A DNA stretch of 59,932 nt from an uncultured Eubacteriales bacterium (GTDB lineage: Bacteria > Bacillota > Clostridia > Lachnospirales > CAMVHY01). Below, piece after piece: positions 46,175 through 55,204 of the stretch. Every line of letters starts with the position of its first letter. The first letter of the stretch is position 1. The stretch lies in the NCBI GenBank assembly GCA_948543815.1, contig CAOVHW010000003.1, positions 102,080 to 162,011 on the forward strand, read 5' to 3'. The notes beneath the pieces were generated by a model. It made no database searches, was not told where the DNA came from, and worked only from the letters and a program-made list of their open reading frames with translations. The position numbers and the translations under genes were made by a program.

Positions 46175-47761
46175 TCATTTTGACAAAATCGAATTTATTT
46201 TTTTGCCCATCGGCATCAATTTTAAATCTTCTTGCCTTATTCCTTTCATAAAGTAAAGCACAAAAAAATAAATAATTATGCCAACAAACATTACAAACAA
46301 CAGTGCAAAAGTATTACTGTACGTCAATGAATAAATTAAATTGTAACCAAAATAGCAACTTAATCCCATAATTATTGAAGCTGCCAACGGTTTTACGAGC
46401 GCACCGATAATATCCGGTAAAGTTTTTATTGCATGAATCAGCATTACTAAATCTATCAGCGACGCAACAAAATAACAAGCAATCGTACTTATAACTGCCC
46501 CCAAAACATTTATTCGTGGATTTGAAATTAAAACATAATTGAGAGGAATTTTTGCAAGCGCACCAAAAAATGCAGCTATCGCCGGAGTTTTAACGCGCCC
46601 AATTCCCTGCAATATCCCAGTTGCAACTTGTGCTAAAGCGAGAAAAATTATACTAATTGAACCAACAATCAATAAATTACCGCCACCAGGATATGATGGA
46701 AAAAGCAAAAGCAAAATCTGATGACCCAAAACACCAATTCCAACCGCAGCTGGTATTGACAAAATCATTGTCAGCCGCAATGCCGTATCAATTTTATTTT
46801 TTACCGTGTCCATATTTTTTAACACAAATGACTCCGCAATATTTGGAACAATAGCTGTCGCAACCGAAGTTGCAATTGAAACAGGCAATGTCGTCAAAAC
46901 AACATATTTGCCAGTAAGTTGACCATATAAAATATCAGCTTCATGCTCCGTAAAATTTCCATTGGCTGTCAAACAAGTCATAACCATTTTCATATCTATC
47001 AAATTCGTTACGCTAAAAATGGCAGTGCCAATAATAATAGGTACTGCCGTTTTTATAAGCTCAAATGAAATTTTTTTGACACTTTCATCGCCATTTAATA
47101 AATCACTTTGACAATTCATCAAAATATTTTGACGCTGCAAATAATAAATCAAAGCGATGACAATTAAGCCAACAAACGCACCAATTCCCGTTCCAACTGT
47201 TCCACCAGCTGCTCCTAATTCCACACTTTTTTTCACCAAAATAAAAGCCATCAATACGCTAAAGACCGCATTAAAAATTTGTTCAATGACTTGTGAAATT
47301 GCAGTCGGTACAGTATTTTTTAAACCTTGAAAATATCCACGAAACACGGCGGCAATAGCAACAATAAAAACTGTTGGCGACAGTGTAACAATTGCATAAA
47401 AACTTTTGGGACTGCCAATCATATTTGAAAATTGGCGTGCGCCAAAACCAATTAATAATGACGCAAAAAATCCAACTGTTGCCGCAATTATGAGCGAAAT
47501 TTTGAAAACTAAATGTGCATTTTTATATTCATGCTTGGCTATGCGCTCAGAAACCATTTTAGAAATTGCCGCCGGTAATCCTGCGGACGACATTATCAAA
47601 AAAAAAGTATAGAGATAATAACCAGCACTATAAATTCCGTTGCCCTCATCGCCAATTAATTTCGTAAGCGGCAATCGATACAAAAAACCGATAAAACGAA
47701 CGAGCAAGCTGGATATAGCTAATACAGTAGCTTGTCGTACAAAAGAATTTTTTTCAGCCAT
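46175..47761 (-). CDS. spoVB: Polysaccharide/lipid flippase family protein SpoVB
   Basis: 528 residues, about 14 transmembrane segments of the MOP superfamily. N-terminal KNSFVRQATVLAISSLLVRFIGFLYR, then PLTKLIGDEGNGIYSAGYYLY, the usual SpoVB opening. It is thought to flip peptidoglycan precursors for the spore cortex; MurJ-like function is possible. AGGAGCG precedes the ATG, 11 bases after typA. Large hydrophobic content and length agree with Bacillus SpoVB (518). Confidence 0.93.
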   Translation of the reverse strand: MAEKNSFVRQATVLAISSLLVRFIGFLYRLPLTKLIGDEGNGIYSAGYYLYTFFLIMSSAGLPAAISKMVSERIAKHEYKNAHLVFKISLIIAATVGFFASLLIGFGARQFSNMIGSPKSFYAIVTLSPTVFIVAIAAVFRGYFQGLKNTVPTAISQVIEQIFNAVFSVLMAFILVKKSVELGAAGGTVGTGIGAFVGLIVIALIYYLQRQNILMNCQSDLLNGDESVKKISFELIKTAVPIIIGTAIFSVTNLIDMKMVMTCLTANGNFTEHEADILYGQLTGKYVVLTTLPVSIATSVATAIVPNIAESFVLKNMDTVKNKIDTALRLTMILSIPAAVGIGVLGHQILLLLFPSYPGGGNLLIVGSISIIFLALAQVATGILQGIGRVKTPAIAAFFGALAKIPLNYVLISNPRINVLGAVISTIACYFVASLIDLVMLIHAIKTLPDIIGALVKPLAASIIMGLSCYFGYNLIYSLTYSNTFALLFVMFVGIIIYFFVLYFMKGIRQEDLKLMPMGKKINSILSK

Positions 47762-47772
47762 AATAAACGCTC

Positions 47773-49578
47773 CTATTTTTGACGCATGCGAATTTTTGGA
47801 TCCAAAATTTTTTTTCGCAAACGCAAATTTTTCGGCGTTACCTCTATTAATTCATCATCATTGATAAAATCTAAAGCTTGTTCAAGAGTAAATTCGATAG
47901 GCGGCGTCAAAATTAATGATTCATCCGAACCGGACGCACGCATATTTGTCAATTGTTTTTTCTTACAAACATTTACGTCAATATCACCAAGCCGATTATT
48001 TTTTCCAACAACCATCCCGCGATAAACTTTATCACCCGGCTTAACAAATAATTCTCCACGTTCTTGTGCATTAAATAATCCATAAGCAACAGCTACGCCT
48101 GTTTCAAAAGCAACCAATGAACCATAACTGCGACTGATAATTTCACCTTTAAACGGCTGAAAATTATCAAAAAAATTATTCAATACACCATTACCGTGTG
48201 TATCCTTTATAAATTCACTACGATAACCAATCAATCCACGAGCAGGTACAGAAAATTTCAAGCGTACAAAATTTTCACGTAAATGGTCAAACGAAATCAT
48301 TTCACCTTTGCGAATTCCAAGCTTAGAAATTACCGAACCCGAAAATTCTTCAGGCACATCAATTGTAACAATTTCCATCGGCTCATTTGACTTGCCGTCA
48401 ATATCGCGAAACAAAACTTGCGGCTTGGAAATCTGAAACTCATAACCTTCACGTCGCATAGTTTCAATCAAAATTGACAAATGCAATTCACCGCGCCCGG
48501 AAACTTTAAAAACATCTGTCGAATCAGTTTCATCAACACGCAAACTTACATTCGTGTTCAATTCTTTTTTCAATCTGTCATGCAAATGACGACTTGTAAC
48601 AAATTTACCTTCCTGACCCGCAAACGGACTATCATTCACAGAAAAATTTACAGAAATTGTCGGCTCAGAAATTTTACTGAATTCAAGCGGTGCAACATCA
48701 TCTGACGAACAAATTGTATCACCAATTTTTATATTCGTAATGCCTGATACAGCAACAATATCACCAAACTCAGCATGTTCAATATTTTTTTTCTCGAGGC
48801 CATTGAAAGTATAGAGATTAGTAATTTTTGCCGACTTTGGCGCGTCAAGCGAATGCATATTTACAATTACAACTTCATCGTTAATTTTTATGGCACCACT
48901 TTCAATTTTACCAATTCCAATTCGTCCAACATAATCATTATAATCCAAAGCTGAAATCAATAAACGCAAACAATCCTGCTCCGAAGTAGGCGCAGGAATA
49001 AAATTTACAATTGTTTCAAACAAATCTGTCATATCATCTTTAACTTCGTCAATGTAAGCGAATCCATTCTTTGCAGAAGCATACACAACTGGAAAATCTA
49101 ATTGTTCATCCAATGCACCAAGTTCCATAAACAATTCTAAAATTTCATCTATAACATCTTTTGCGCGCTGATCTGGCCTGTCCACTTTATTTATACAAAC
49201 AATAACCGGTAAATTTAATTGCAACGCATTTTGTAAAACGAAACGTGTCTGCGGCATAACACCTTCAAAAGCATCTACCAGCAAAACAACGCCATTAACC
49301 ATTTTTAAAACGCGTTCAACTTCACCACCAAAATCAGCATGACCAGGTGTATCAACAATATTTATTTTAATACCATTGTAATTTATCGCGGTATTTTTTG
49401 ACAAAATAGTTATACCACGCTCACGTTCCAAATCATTTGAATCCATAATTCTTTCGGGAATATATTGATTATCACGAAAAGTACCACTTTGTTTTAGCAA
49501 TTGATCAACCAAAGTTGTTTTACCGTGATCAACATGCGCAACAATAGCGACATTTCGAATATCTTTTCTTATTTTCAT
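47773..49578 (-). CDS. typA: Translational GTPase TypA/BipA
   Basis: 601 residues, normal length. GTPase domain with AHVDHGKTTL, the switch sequence DSNDLERERGITI, DTPGHADFGGEVER and NKVDRP. Then EF-G-like domains and the TypA C-terminal domain (ARGLIGYRSEF, then ending in LRLRKKILD). It binds the ribosome and helps 50S assembly and stress adaptation. Cotranscribed with ftsZ upstream (12 bp) and spoVB downstream (11 bp). Confidence 0.97.
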   Translation of the reverse strand: MKIRKDIRNVAIVAHVDHGKTTLVDQLLKQSGTFRDNQYIPERIMDSNDLERERGITILSKNTAINYNGIKINIVDTPGHADFGGEVERVLKMVNGVVLLVDAFEGVMPQTRFVLQNALQLNLPVIVCINKVDRPDQRAKDVIDEILELFMELGALDEQLDFPVVYASAKNGFAYIDEVKDDMTDLFETIVNFIPAPTSEQDCLRLLISALDYNDYVGRIGIGKIESGAIKINDEVVIVNMHSLDAPKSAKITNLYTFNGLEKKNIEHAEFGDIVAVSGITNIKIGDTICSSDDVAPLEFSKISEPTISVNFSVNDSPFAGQEGKFVTSRHLHDRLKKELNTNVSLRVDETDSTDVFKVSGRGELHLSILIETMRREGYEFQISKPQVLFRDIDGKSNEPMEIVTIDVPEEFSGSVISKLGIRKGEMISFDHLRENFVRLKFSVPARGLIGYRSEFIKDTHGNGVLNNFFDNFQPFKGEIISRSYGSLVAFETGVAVAYGLFNAQERGELFVKPGDKVYRGMVVGKNNRLGDIDVNVCKKKQLTNMRASGSDESLILTPPIEFTLEQALDFINDDELIEVTPKNLRLRKKILDPKIRMRQK

Positions 49579-49590
49579 AAAATCACTCTT

Positions 49591-50694
49591 TTATTGGTTA
49601 CGTTTTTTTTGTAAAAAAATTGGAATATCAAAGGACATTTCTCCATCATTAAAATCTGATTTAAAATTTGCATTATCAATAAATTTTGACGTTTCAGACT
49701 TAGAAAAAGTAGTTGGTGAAGATGAAATTGAATCATTTTCAAGCCCTGTTGCTATTACTGTTACAATTACTTCATCCTTCAAATCTTCATTAATTGTTGT
49801 ACCAAAAATAATTTCGGCGTCAGGGTCAATTGCATCGGCAATAATATTTGCAGCAACATCTGTATCGAACAATCCAAGATTTAAATCGCCAGCAATACTT
49901 ATCAACACGCTCTTTGCACCATTGATAGAAGTCTCCAAAAGTGGACTTCTGATAGCCATTTCAGCTGCAGTTTCTGTTTTATTTTTACCTGATGCACGCC
50001 CAACACCCATATGCGCAATACCTTTGTTGCTCATAATTGTCCGTACGTCGGCAAAATCAAGGTTAATCATACCTGGTTTAGAAATCAAATCACTTATACC
50101 TTGCACGCCTTGACGCAAAACTTCATCAGCTTTTTTGAAAGAATCGACAAGTGAAGTATCTTTATCAATAACTTCTAACAATCTTTGATTTGGAATAACG
50201 ACAAGTGTATCAACATTTTTCTTTAATTCTTCAATTCCCTCAACTGCATTGCGCATACGTTTTTTACCTTCAAAGTTAAAAGGTTTAGTAACAACACCAA
50301 CAGTTAATATACCTTGCTCACGCGCCAATGCAGCAATCACAGGTGCGGCTCCAGTTCCAGTTCCACCACCCATTCCTGCCGTAATAAATAACATATCAGC
50401 ACCGGTAATAGCATTTGTAACTTCTTCCGAACTTTCTTCAGCAGCTTTTCTACCGATTTCAGGTTTGCCGCCAGCTCCAAGTCCTCGCGTAAGTTTATTG
50501 CCAAGCTGAATTTTTACAGACGCTTTGGAAGAATTCAAAGCTTGATTGTCAGTATTAACGCTAATGAATTCAATTGATTTAACATTATCAGCAATCATTC
50601 GGTTGACAGCATTATTACCACCACCACCAACGCCAATAACAACAATTTTCGCGTTCCCATTATCTACGAATTCTTTAGGATCTTTTGCGCACAA
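49591..50694 (-). CDS. ftsZ: Cell division protein FtsZ
   Basis: 367 residues from TTG at 50694, eight bases after AAGGAGG; the longer frame upstream (ATG at 50742) covers the promoter. Tubulin-like GTPase: GVGGGGNNAVNRM, the tubulin signature GGGTGTGAAPVIA, and NLDFADV. A variable linker leads to the C-terminal peptide DIPIFLQKKRNQ, matching the conserved tail that binds FtsA and other partners. It forms the division ring. An extended -10 promoter is at 50723. ftsA is not upstream here; divIB and tRNA-Leu are. Confidence 0.97.
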   Translation of the reverse strand: MCAKDPKEFVDNGNAKIVVIGVGGGGNNAVNRMIADNVKSIEFISVNTDNQALNSSKASVKIQLGNKLTRGLGAGGKPEIGRKAAEESSEEVTNAITGADMLFITAGMGGGTGTGAAPVIAALAREQGILTVGVVTKPFNFEGKKRMRNAVEGIEELKKNVDTLVVIPNQRLLEVIDKDTSLVDSFKKADEVLRQGVQGISDLISKPGMINLDFADVRTIMSNKGIAHMGVGRASGKNKTETAAEMAIRSPLLETSINGAKSVLISIAGDLNLGLFDTDVAANIIADAIDPDAEIIFGTTINEDLKDEVIVTVIATGLENDSISSSPTTFSKSETSKFIDNANFKSDFNDGEMSFDIPIFLQKKRNQ

Positions 50695-50722
50695 AATAAA
50701 AACCTCCTTATTTAACAAATTT

Positions 50723-50731
50723 ATTATAACA
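50723..50731 (-). promoter_or_regulatory. Extended -10 promoter box before ftsZ
   Basis: On the minus strand TTTTTGTGTTATAATA with TGTTATAAT, about 30 bp before the TTG start. No good -35 at 17 bp; TTGCTT is at 19 bp. Same box as before metK and the ABC operon. Confidence 0.5.
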
Positions 50732-50759
50732 CAAAAAAACAATAAAAAAGCAAAAATTT

Positions 50760-51467
50760 TTATGTAATAAATTTAAAAACCGGAGCAAGATTTTTATGAT
50801 TTAAATACAAAATACCGGGTTTATTTAAATAATCGGAACCGCTTTCCAGAATAGATTTAATAAGTGCAATTTTTTGTGGTGCATCATTCATATCGCCAAA
50901 ATGGATATCAATATTTTTCACATACAAACAAATATTATTACGATCGGAAAAATCAATGACTAAATTATTTTGCGGAAAATCATTTTCCAAAATAAATTTT
51001 GATAGTTGCAAAGCGGAATCAATTAAAAATTTATCGTCAATATTTAAAATTTGACCAAGTGTAAAAGAATCAAAATTTAATCCCAAAACAATTGGGAAAT
51101 TTTTATCGCAAGCTTTTGAAATTTCAATAATTCTTGCCTCATTGTCAATAAGTATATACGAATCATTTAAATATTTCACGTAGCAAATAGGAACTCTTTC
51201 AACAATATTAACAGAAATTTTATTTGGCAGCAAATAATTTATTTTTGCCGTGTTAATGAAATAGTTAGTACACAATTTTTTTTGAGCGGCAAACTTATTA
51301 AAAAGGAAAATATTTTCACCCGTATTAAAGTTAATTAAATCGGAAATTTGTTTTTCAGTGACAAAATTATTTCCGGTTACAATTAATTCGTCGATACAAA
51401 ATATGGGTAAAAATAAAGTAATTAATGAAGCAAAACAAATAATGGCTAAAGCAAAATATTTTTTCAT
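50760..51467 (-). CDS. divIB: Cell division protein DivIB/FtsQ
   Basis: 235 residues from ATG at 51467, ten bases after AGGA; the longer frame is excluded because it runs into tRNA-Leu. One N-terminal transmembrane helix (about 5-25), then the POTRA domain (IDELIVTGNNFVTEKQI) and the FtsQ beta domain with KISVNIVERVPICYVK. It is part of the divisome complex with FtsL/FtsB. Position before ftsZ matches other Bacillota. Confidence 0.9.
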   Translation of the reverse strand: MKKYFALAIICFASLITLFLPIFCIDELIVTGNNFVTEKQISDLINFNTGENIFLFNKFAAQKKLCTNYFINTAKINYLLPNKISVNIVERVPICYVKYLNDSYILIDNEARIIEISKACDKNFPIVLGLNFDSFTLGQILNIDDKFLIDSALQLSKFILENDFPQNNLVIDFSDRNNICLYVKNIDIHFGDMNDAPQKIALIKSILESGSDYLNKPGILYLNHKNLAPVFKFIT

Positions 51468-51491
51468 AAGTAAAAACATCCTAAAAAAATA

Positions 51492-51577
51492 TACGGATAA
51501 CAGGACTTGAACCTGCACGGATTTTTATATCCATTAGAACCTGAATCTAACGCGTCTACCAATTCCGCCATATCCGT
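51492..51577 (-). tRNA. tRNA-Leu (anticodon CAG)
   Basis: Reading the minus strand, ACGGATA (from 51577) pairs with TATCCGT near 51493 to make the seven-base acceptor stem, with A as discriminator. The D arm has GGCGGAATTGGTAGACGC, typical of tRNA-Leu. The anticodon stem TTAGA/TCTAA encloses a loop TTCAGGT with anticodon CAG (decodes CTG). The variable arm is long, and the T arm has GGTTCAAGTCC. Length 86. CCA is not encoded. Confidence 0.96.
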
Positions 51578-51701
51578 TTACAATTTTATTATTACATCAT
51601 TCCGAAAAAAAATCAATGTATTCCAAAAATGTTTTTTACTCTAAAAAAAGTCAAATGTTTCTAGCGTCATAAAAAATTTCTGAATAAATAAATGTACAAA
51701 A

Positions 51702-51727
51702 AAAAATTCGCTTATGCGAATTTTTAT
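51702..51727. terminator. Terminator downstream of galE
   Basis: AAAAATTCGC, a four-base loop and GCGAATTTTT form a 10-bp stem. It lies 44 bp after galE on the minus strand. A T-rich stretch on both sides makes it possibly bidirectional. Confidence 0.7.
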
Positions 51728-51770
51728 TTTTTAGAGCAGTATTTAAAAAAAATTGTTGCACAAAATAAAT

Positions 51771-52733
51771 TTAATGATTTTTATGCCAATTCCATGCACT
51801 CGAAATAATTTTTTCGGGCGTACAAAATTTTGGCTGCCAACCAAGTTCATTTTTAATTTTTTCTGACGACGCAATTAAAATTGCGGGATCACCAACACGT
51901 CGTGGCGCAATCTCATAATTTATTTTTTTACCAGTTACAATTTCCGCCGTCTTTACTATTTCCATGACACTCAAGCCTTTATTATTACCAATATTATAAA
52001 TTTTGCTTTGGTCGGATAATTTTTCGAGCGCCAAAATGTGAGCAGCCGCAAGATCCGTGACATGTATGTAATCTCGTATGCAAGTTCCGTCTGGCGTCGG
52101 ATAATCATTGCCAAAAATTTTTATCGTTTTATTATCGCGCACGGCTTTTAAAATAATTGGAATCAAATGTGTTTCAGGATTATGTGCTTCACCAATTTGA
52201 CCATTTTCATCCGCGCCAGCAACATTAAAATATCTGAGCGCAACATATTTTATGCCGTAAGCTTTGTCGAACCAATGCAACATTTTTTCAATTGTAATTT
52301 TTGTTTCACCATATGGATTAATCGGATTAACAGGATTGTCTTCCGTAATCGGAATTGATTGTGGCTCACCATAAACTGCTGCCGTCGACGAAAAAATTAT
52401 TTTCTTGACATTATTTTTTCGCAACGAATTGAGAAGCGAAAAAGTTGCAAGCACATTGTTGTCATAATATTTTGCCGGATTAATCATACTTTCGCCAACT
52501 AATGAGAACGCAGCAAAATGTATGACTGAATCAATTTTTTCATCATGAATAATTTTTTCCACAAGCTTTTCATCACGAATATCGCCTTCGTAAAATCGTA
52601 CATCTTTTTGTAAAAATTCTTTGTGGCCATTAGAAAGATTGTCAATGACAATGACATCATAATTCTTTTTGATAAGTTCTAAAACCACATGACTACCTAT
52701 ATAACCGGCACCACCACAAACTAATATCGACAT
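51771..52733 (-). CDS. galE: UDP-glucose 4-epimerase
   Basis: 320 residues, extended SDR fold. NAD-binding GGAGYIGSH (residues 7-15), the active-site Tyr141-Lys145 in YGETK and Thr117 in FSSTAAVYG. It interconverts UDP-glucose and UDP-galactose for surface polysaccharides. AAAGGTG precedes the ATG. It stands alone between a terminator and a divergent unknown gene, without other galactose genes. Confidence 0.94.
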   Translation of the reverse strand: MSILVCGGAGYIGSHVVLELIKKNYDVIVIDNLSNGHKEFLQKDVRFYEGDIRDEKLVEKIIHDEKIDSVIHFAAFSLVGESMINPAKYYDNNVLATFSLLNSLRKNNVKKIIFSSTAAVYGEPQSIPITEDNPVNPINPYGETKITIEKMLHWFDKAYGIKYVALRYFNVAGADENGQIGEAHNPETHLIPIILKAVRDNKTIKIFGNDYPTPDGTCIRDYIHVTDLAAAHILALEKLSDQSKIYNIGNNKGLSVMEIVKTAEIVTGKKINYEIAPRRVGDPAILIASSEKIKNELGWQPKFCTPEKIISSAWNWHKNH

Positions 52734-52770
52734 TTTATCACCTTTTTTTACATTTTTATTAAATTTTATC

Positions 52771-52799
52771 TTGCAATCCCTTTGTAATTATAATATAAT
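52771..52799 (+). promoter_or_regulatory. Sigma-A promoter for the gene at 52858
   Basis: TTGCAA (52771-52776), 17 bp, TATAAT (52794-52799): a near-consensus promoter about 58 bp before the start codon. Confidence 0.65.
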
Positions 52800-52857
52800 A
52801 AATAAATAAAAGAAAATTTCTGTCAGATTGCAATTATTTTACGCGGAGGTGTGTTTT

Positions 52858-53796
52858 ATGCAAAAAAATTTAACACAACAAAATAATAATAACAAAAATA
52901 ATATTGAGAAAATTGATTCGCATTCTGAAAGATTTGATACTCATGTCGAAAAATTTGATACACAAACAGAAAAAATTAATATTTTTGACGAACATAATGA
53001 AAAAATTGACATTCCAACACATGAAGTTCCTATAATTTCTGATAACTATCAAGATTTTTCATCAAAAATTTATACTAATGAAGAACTTGATAATTATACG
53101 CGAAAAATTAATTACTATACGAAAAAAAGAATGGATTATGTCTTAAAAGAAGCATATCAAAAAAATTATGAACGCTATTTGGAAGAACAATATTTAGAAG
53201 ATTCAATGGAGGCAGAAAAGCGAAAACAACGTATAAAAAAGGAAACTATAATTCTTTACATGATACAAAAAATAAAAGAAATGCAAGATGGTATTCCAGC
53301 AACTCCTGAACAAATTCAAAAATTAATAAAAGATTTGGAAACAGCTATGGATACATTAAAATCAATTTTAAATTTAATTGCCAATCCTCATTTTAAAAAA
53401 TTATTTAAAACAGGCTTTAAATTCATAAAAAAATTTAATAAACACTTAAGAAATAATGATATAATTTTGACAGAAAATGATTACTCAGATATGGCGGAGA
53501 AGAATATAAAACTCATATCGGAAGCGAAAAGATTTCATAATGCTTATAGTGATGCTAATTTAATGGAATCATTTTGCGTTTTAATTAATTCAATGCTTAC
53601 GCTCAATGAAAAAATGTTAATGATAGTAGTGAATCAAGAAAGAACATCATTGCACCAAAAATTTGAAGGTTTACATTCAAAAGCTTTTGAACATGTTCCT
53701 CCGATGGAAGAAAAAATATTTGTAAAAACTTTTTCATCAGGAAAAATACCGACACAAGAATTTGAGAGTGAAGACATGCAACGAAAAAATTCCTAA
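52858..53796 (+). CDS. Hypothetical protein with heptad repeats
   Basis: 312 residues from ATG at 52858, preceded by GGAGGTG. The N-terminal part is Asn-rich, followed by four to five copies of a seven-residue unit of the form E-K/R-I/F-D/N-S/T-H/Q-x (about residues 17-52), predicted coiled coil. The middle is helical and basic; the C-terminal part is helical with a segment resembling one in the 626 gene product (D-Y-S, K-N-I, R, then a hydrophobic helix). No signal peptide. Own promoter. It overlaps the end of the convergent gene by four bases. Family not recognised. Confidence 0.8.
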   Translation: MQKNLTQQNNNNKNNIEKIDSHSERFDTHVEKFDTQTEKINIFDEHNEKIDIPTHEVPIISDNYQDFSSKIYTNEELDNYTRKINYYTKKRMDYVLKEAYQKNYERYLEEQYLEDSMEAEKRKQRIKKETIILYMIQKIKEMQDGIPATPEQIQKLIKDLETAMDTLKSILNLIANPHFKKLFKTGFKFIKKFNKHLRNNDIILTENDYSDMAEKNIKLISEAKRFHNAYSDANLMESFCVLINSMLTLNEKMLMIVVNQERTSLHQKFEGLHSKAFEHVPPMEEKIFVKTFSSGKIPTQEFESEDMQRKNS

Positions 53797-55199
53797 TTGC
53801 ACAAAAGGTTATAAAGTGATTCTTCAAAACGAATTTTTTTATTCGTTAAGAGAATCTCTTTTTTTTGTCCCAAAATAATTATTTTTGCATCTTGACTCAT
53901 TTGATTATTTAAATTTTTTATTTCTGAATCAAATTCTTGTTCATCGAGTGCAAATTTTAATTGCGAAAAATTTTTCAAATGATAATCCAAAAGATTGAAC
54001 AAAATTTCATAATCAAATAATTTTTCTGGATGGAAGCCACCAATAAGCAAATCAAAATTTTTATTTTGTATCGCAATTTTATATTCATCAAAATTTTTTT
54101 TATCAACAACTGAATTAATTCCGTAATCTGTCAAAATTTTTTTAAGTAATTCTGCTGTTTTTACTCGCTGAGAGTTTTCAGCGTTCACCAAAATTTTTAA
54201 ATTTGCCGAGCTGATATATTCAGATATAATTTCTTTTGCCTGTTCGATGTTAACTTTTTCAATCTCTGTTTTAAAAATTGAATTAGCAAGCATACCACCA
54301 TAAATTTCTGTTTTTATTTTATCTAGCGGCAAAATATTTAAAATCATATTATGTAATGGTTTAATATTAAACAAATTATTCGTTGGATTAAAAAAAATAA
54401 ATTCTAAATCATTTGTCGTGTAAAAAATTTTATCTGAATCATTACGAAATTTTCGTATTTCATTGCTATCCGTAAATATCACATCAATTATTTTTTGATT
54501 AAACGCACTCATATTTGTTTCTTTGTCCGGAATTATTAACACATTTATGTTTTTAAATTCTGGCGCAATGCCAAAATATTTTTCATTTTTTTCGAGCGTC
54601 AAATCTTTCATACAACTATACGATGAAAATTTATACGGACCATTTGTAATAATTTGCGTAGGATTGCTGATTTCGTTTTCAAAATTTTTTTTTGGTATCA
54701 CTGGAAAATTTAAATTATAAATAGAAACATAACCGCTGTCTTTGAATTTAATATCCAATTCATACGGCGATTTTTTTTTATACGAAATTACATCGTCAAG
54801 TTTGTAAAGCGATTCAAACGATTTTATTTGCTCAATTGAAAATATAACGTCGTCCGCATTTAAATTTGTTCCATCACTCCAAAAAATATCTTCATGAAGT
54901 TTTACTGTCGCATTATAATTTTCGTCAAAAGTTATTCGCTCAACAAGATTATTCACAGGGCGACGTGCTTCGTCAAATTTTATTAACGGTTCGAATGCCA
55001 ATCGTAAAATTTTGTCGACACTTTCATCATTATTTTGTAAAGGATTAAACGTTTTTGGAATCGCCATTGATAAAATTAAAGTATCATTTACTGATTCATT
55101 TTTAATTTGTGTTGACTGTTCATCAATTTGATTTGTCATTTCATTTTTACATCCACACAAAATAAAAATCAAAGAAAAAAATAAAATTTTCTTGAACAT
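53793..55199 (-). CDS. Lipoprotein substrate-binding protein, family 5 (peptide/nickel type)
   Basis: 468 residues. Signal peptide with a lipobox LCGC (Cys17), so it is a membrane-anchored binding protein. SBP_bac_5 domain: MAIPKTFNPLQNNDESVDKILRLAFEPLIKFDE, FSDG-type WSDGTNLNADDVIFS, and TNGPYKFSSY. Normally it delivers oligopeptides or nickel to an ABC permease; no permease or ATPase genes are next to it. It is somewhat shorter than OppA (about 540). ATG at 55199 follows AAAGG. Last gene of rdgB-coaE-transglycosylase-SBP. Confidence 0.88.
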   Translation of the reverse strand: MFKKILFFSLIFILCGCKNEMTNQIDEQSTQIKNESVNDTLILSMAIPKTFNPLQNNDESVDKILRLAFEPLIKFDEARRPVNNLVERITFDENYNATVKLHEDIFWSDGTNLNADDVIFSIEQIKSFESLYKLDDVISYKKKSPYELDIKFKDSGYVSIYNLNFPVIPKKNFENEISNPTQIITNGPYKFSSYSCMKDLTLEKNEKYFGIAPEFKNINVLIIPDKETNMSAFNQKIIDVIFTDSNEIRKFRNDSDKIFYTTNDLEFIFFNPTNNLFNIKPLHNMILNILPLDKIKTEIYGGMLANSIFKTEIEKVNIEQAKEIISEYISSANLKILVNAENSQRVKTAELLKKILTDYGINSVVDKKNFDEYKIAIQNKNFDLLIGGFHPEKLFDYEILFNLLDYHLKNFSQLKFALDEQEFDSEIKNLNNQMSQDAKIIILGQKKEILLTNKKIRFEESLYNLLCN

Positions 55200-55204
55200 T
55201 ATGT

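Noticed and set aside
51468..51518. N-terminal extension of DivIB
   Set aside because: It runs into the tRNA-Leu gene and precedes the ribosome binding site.
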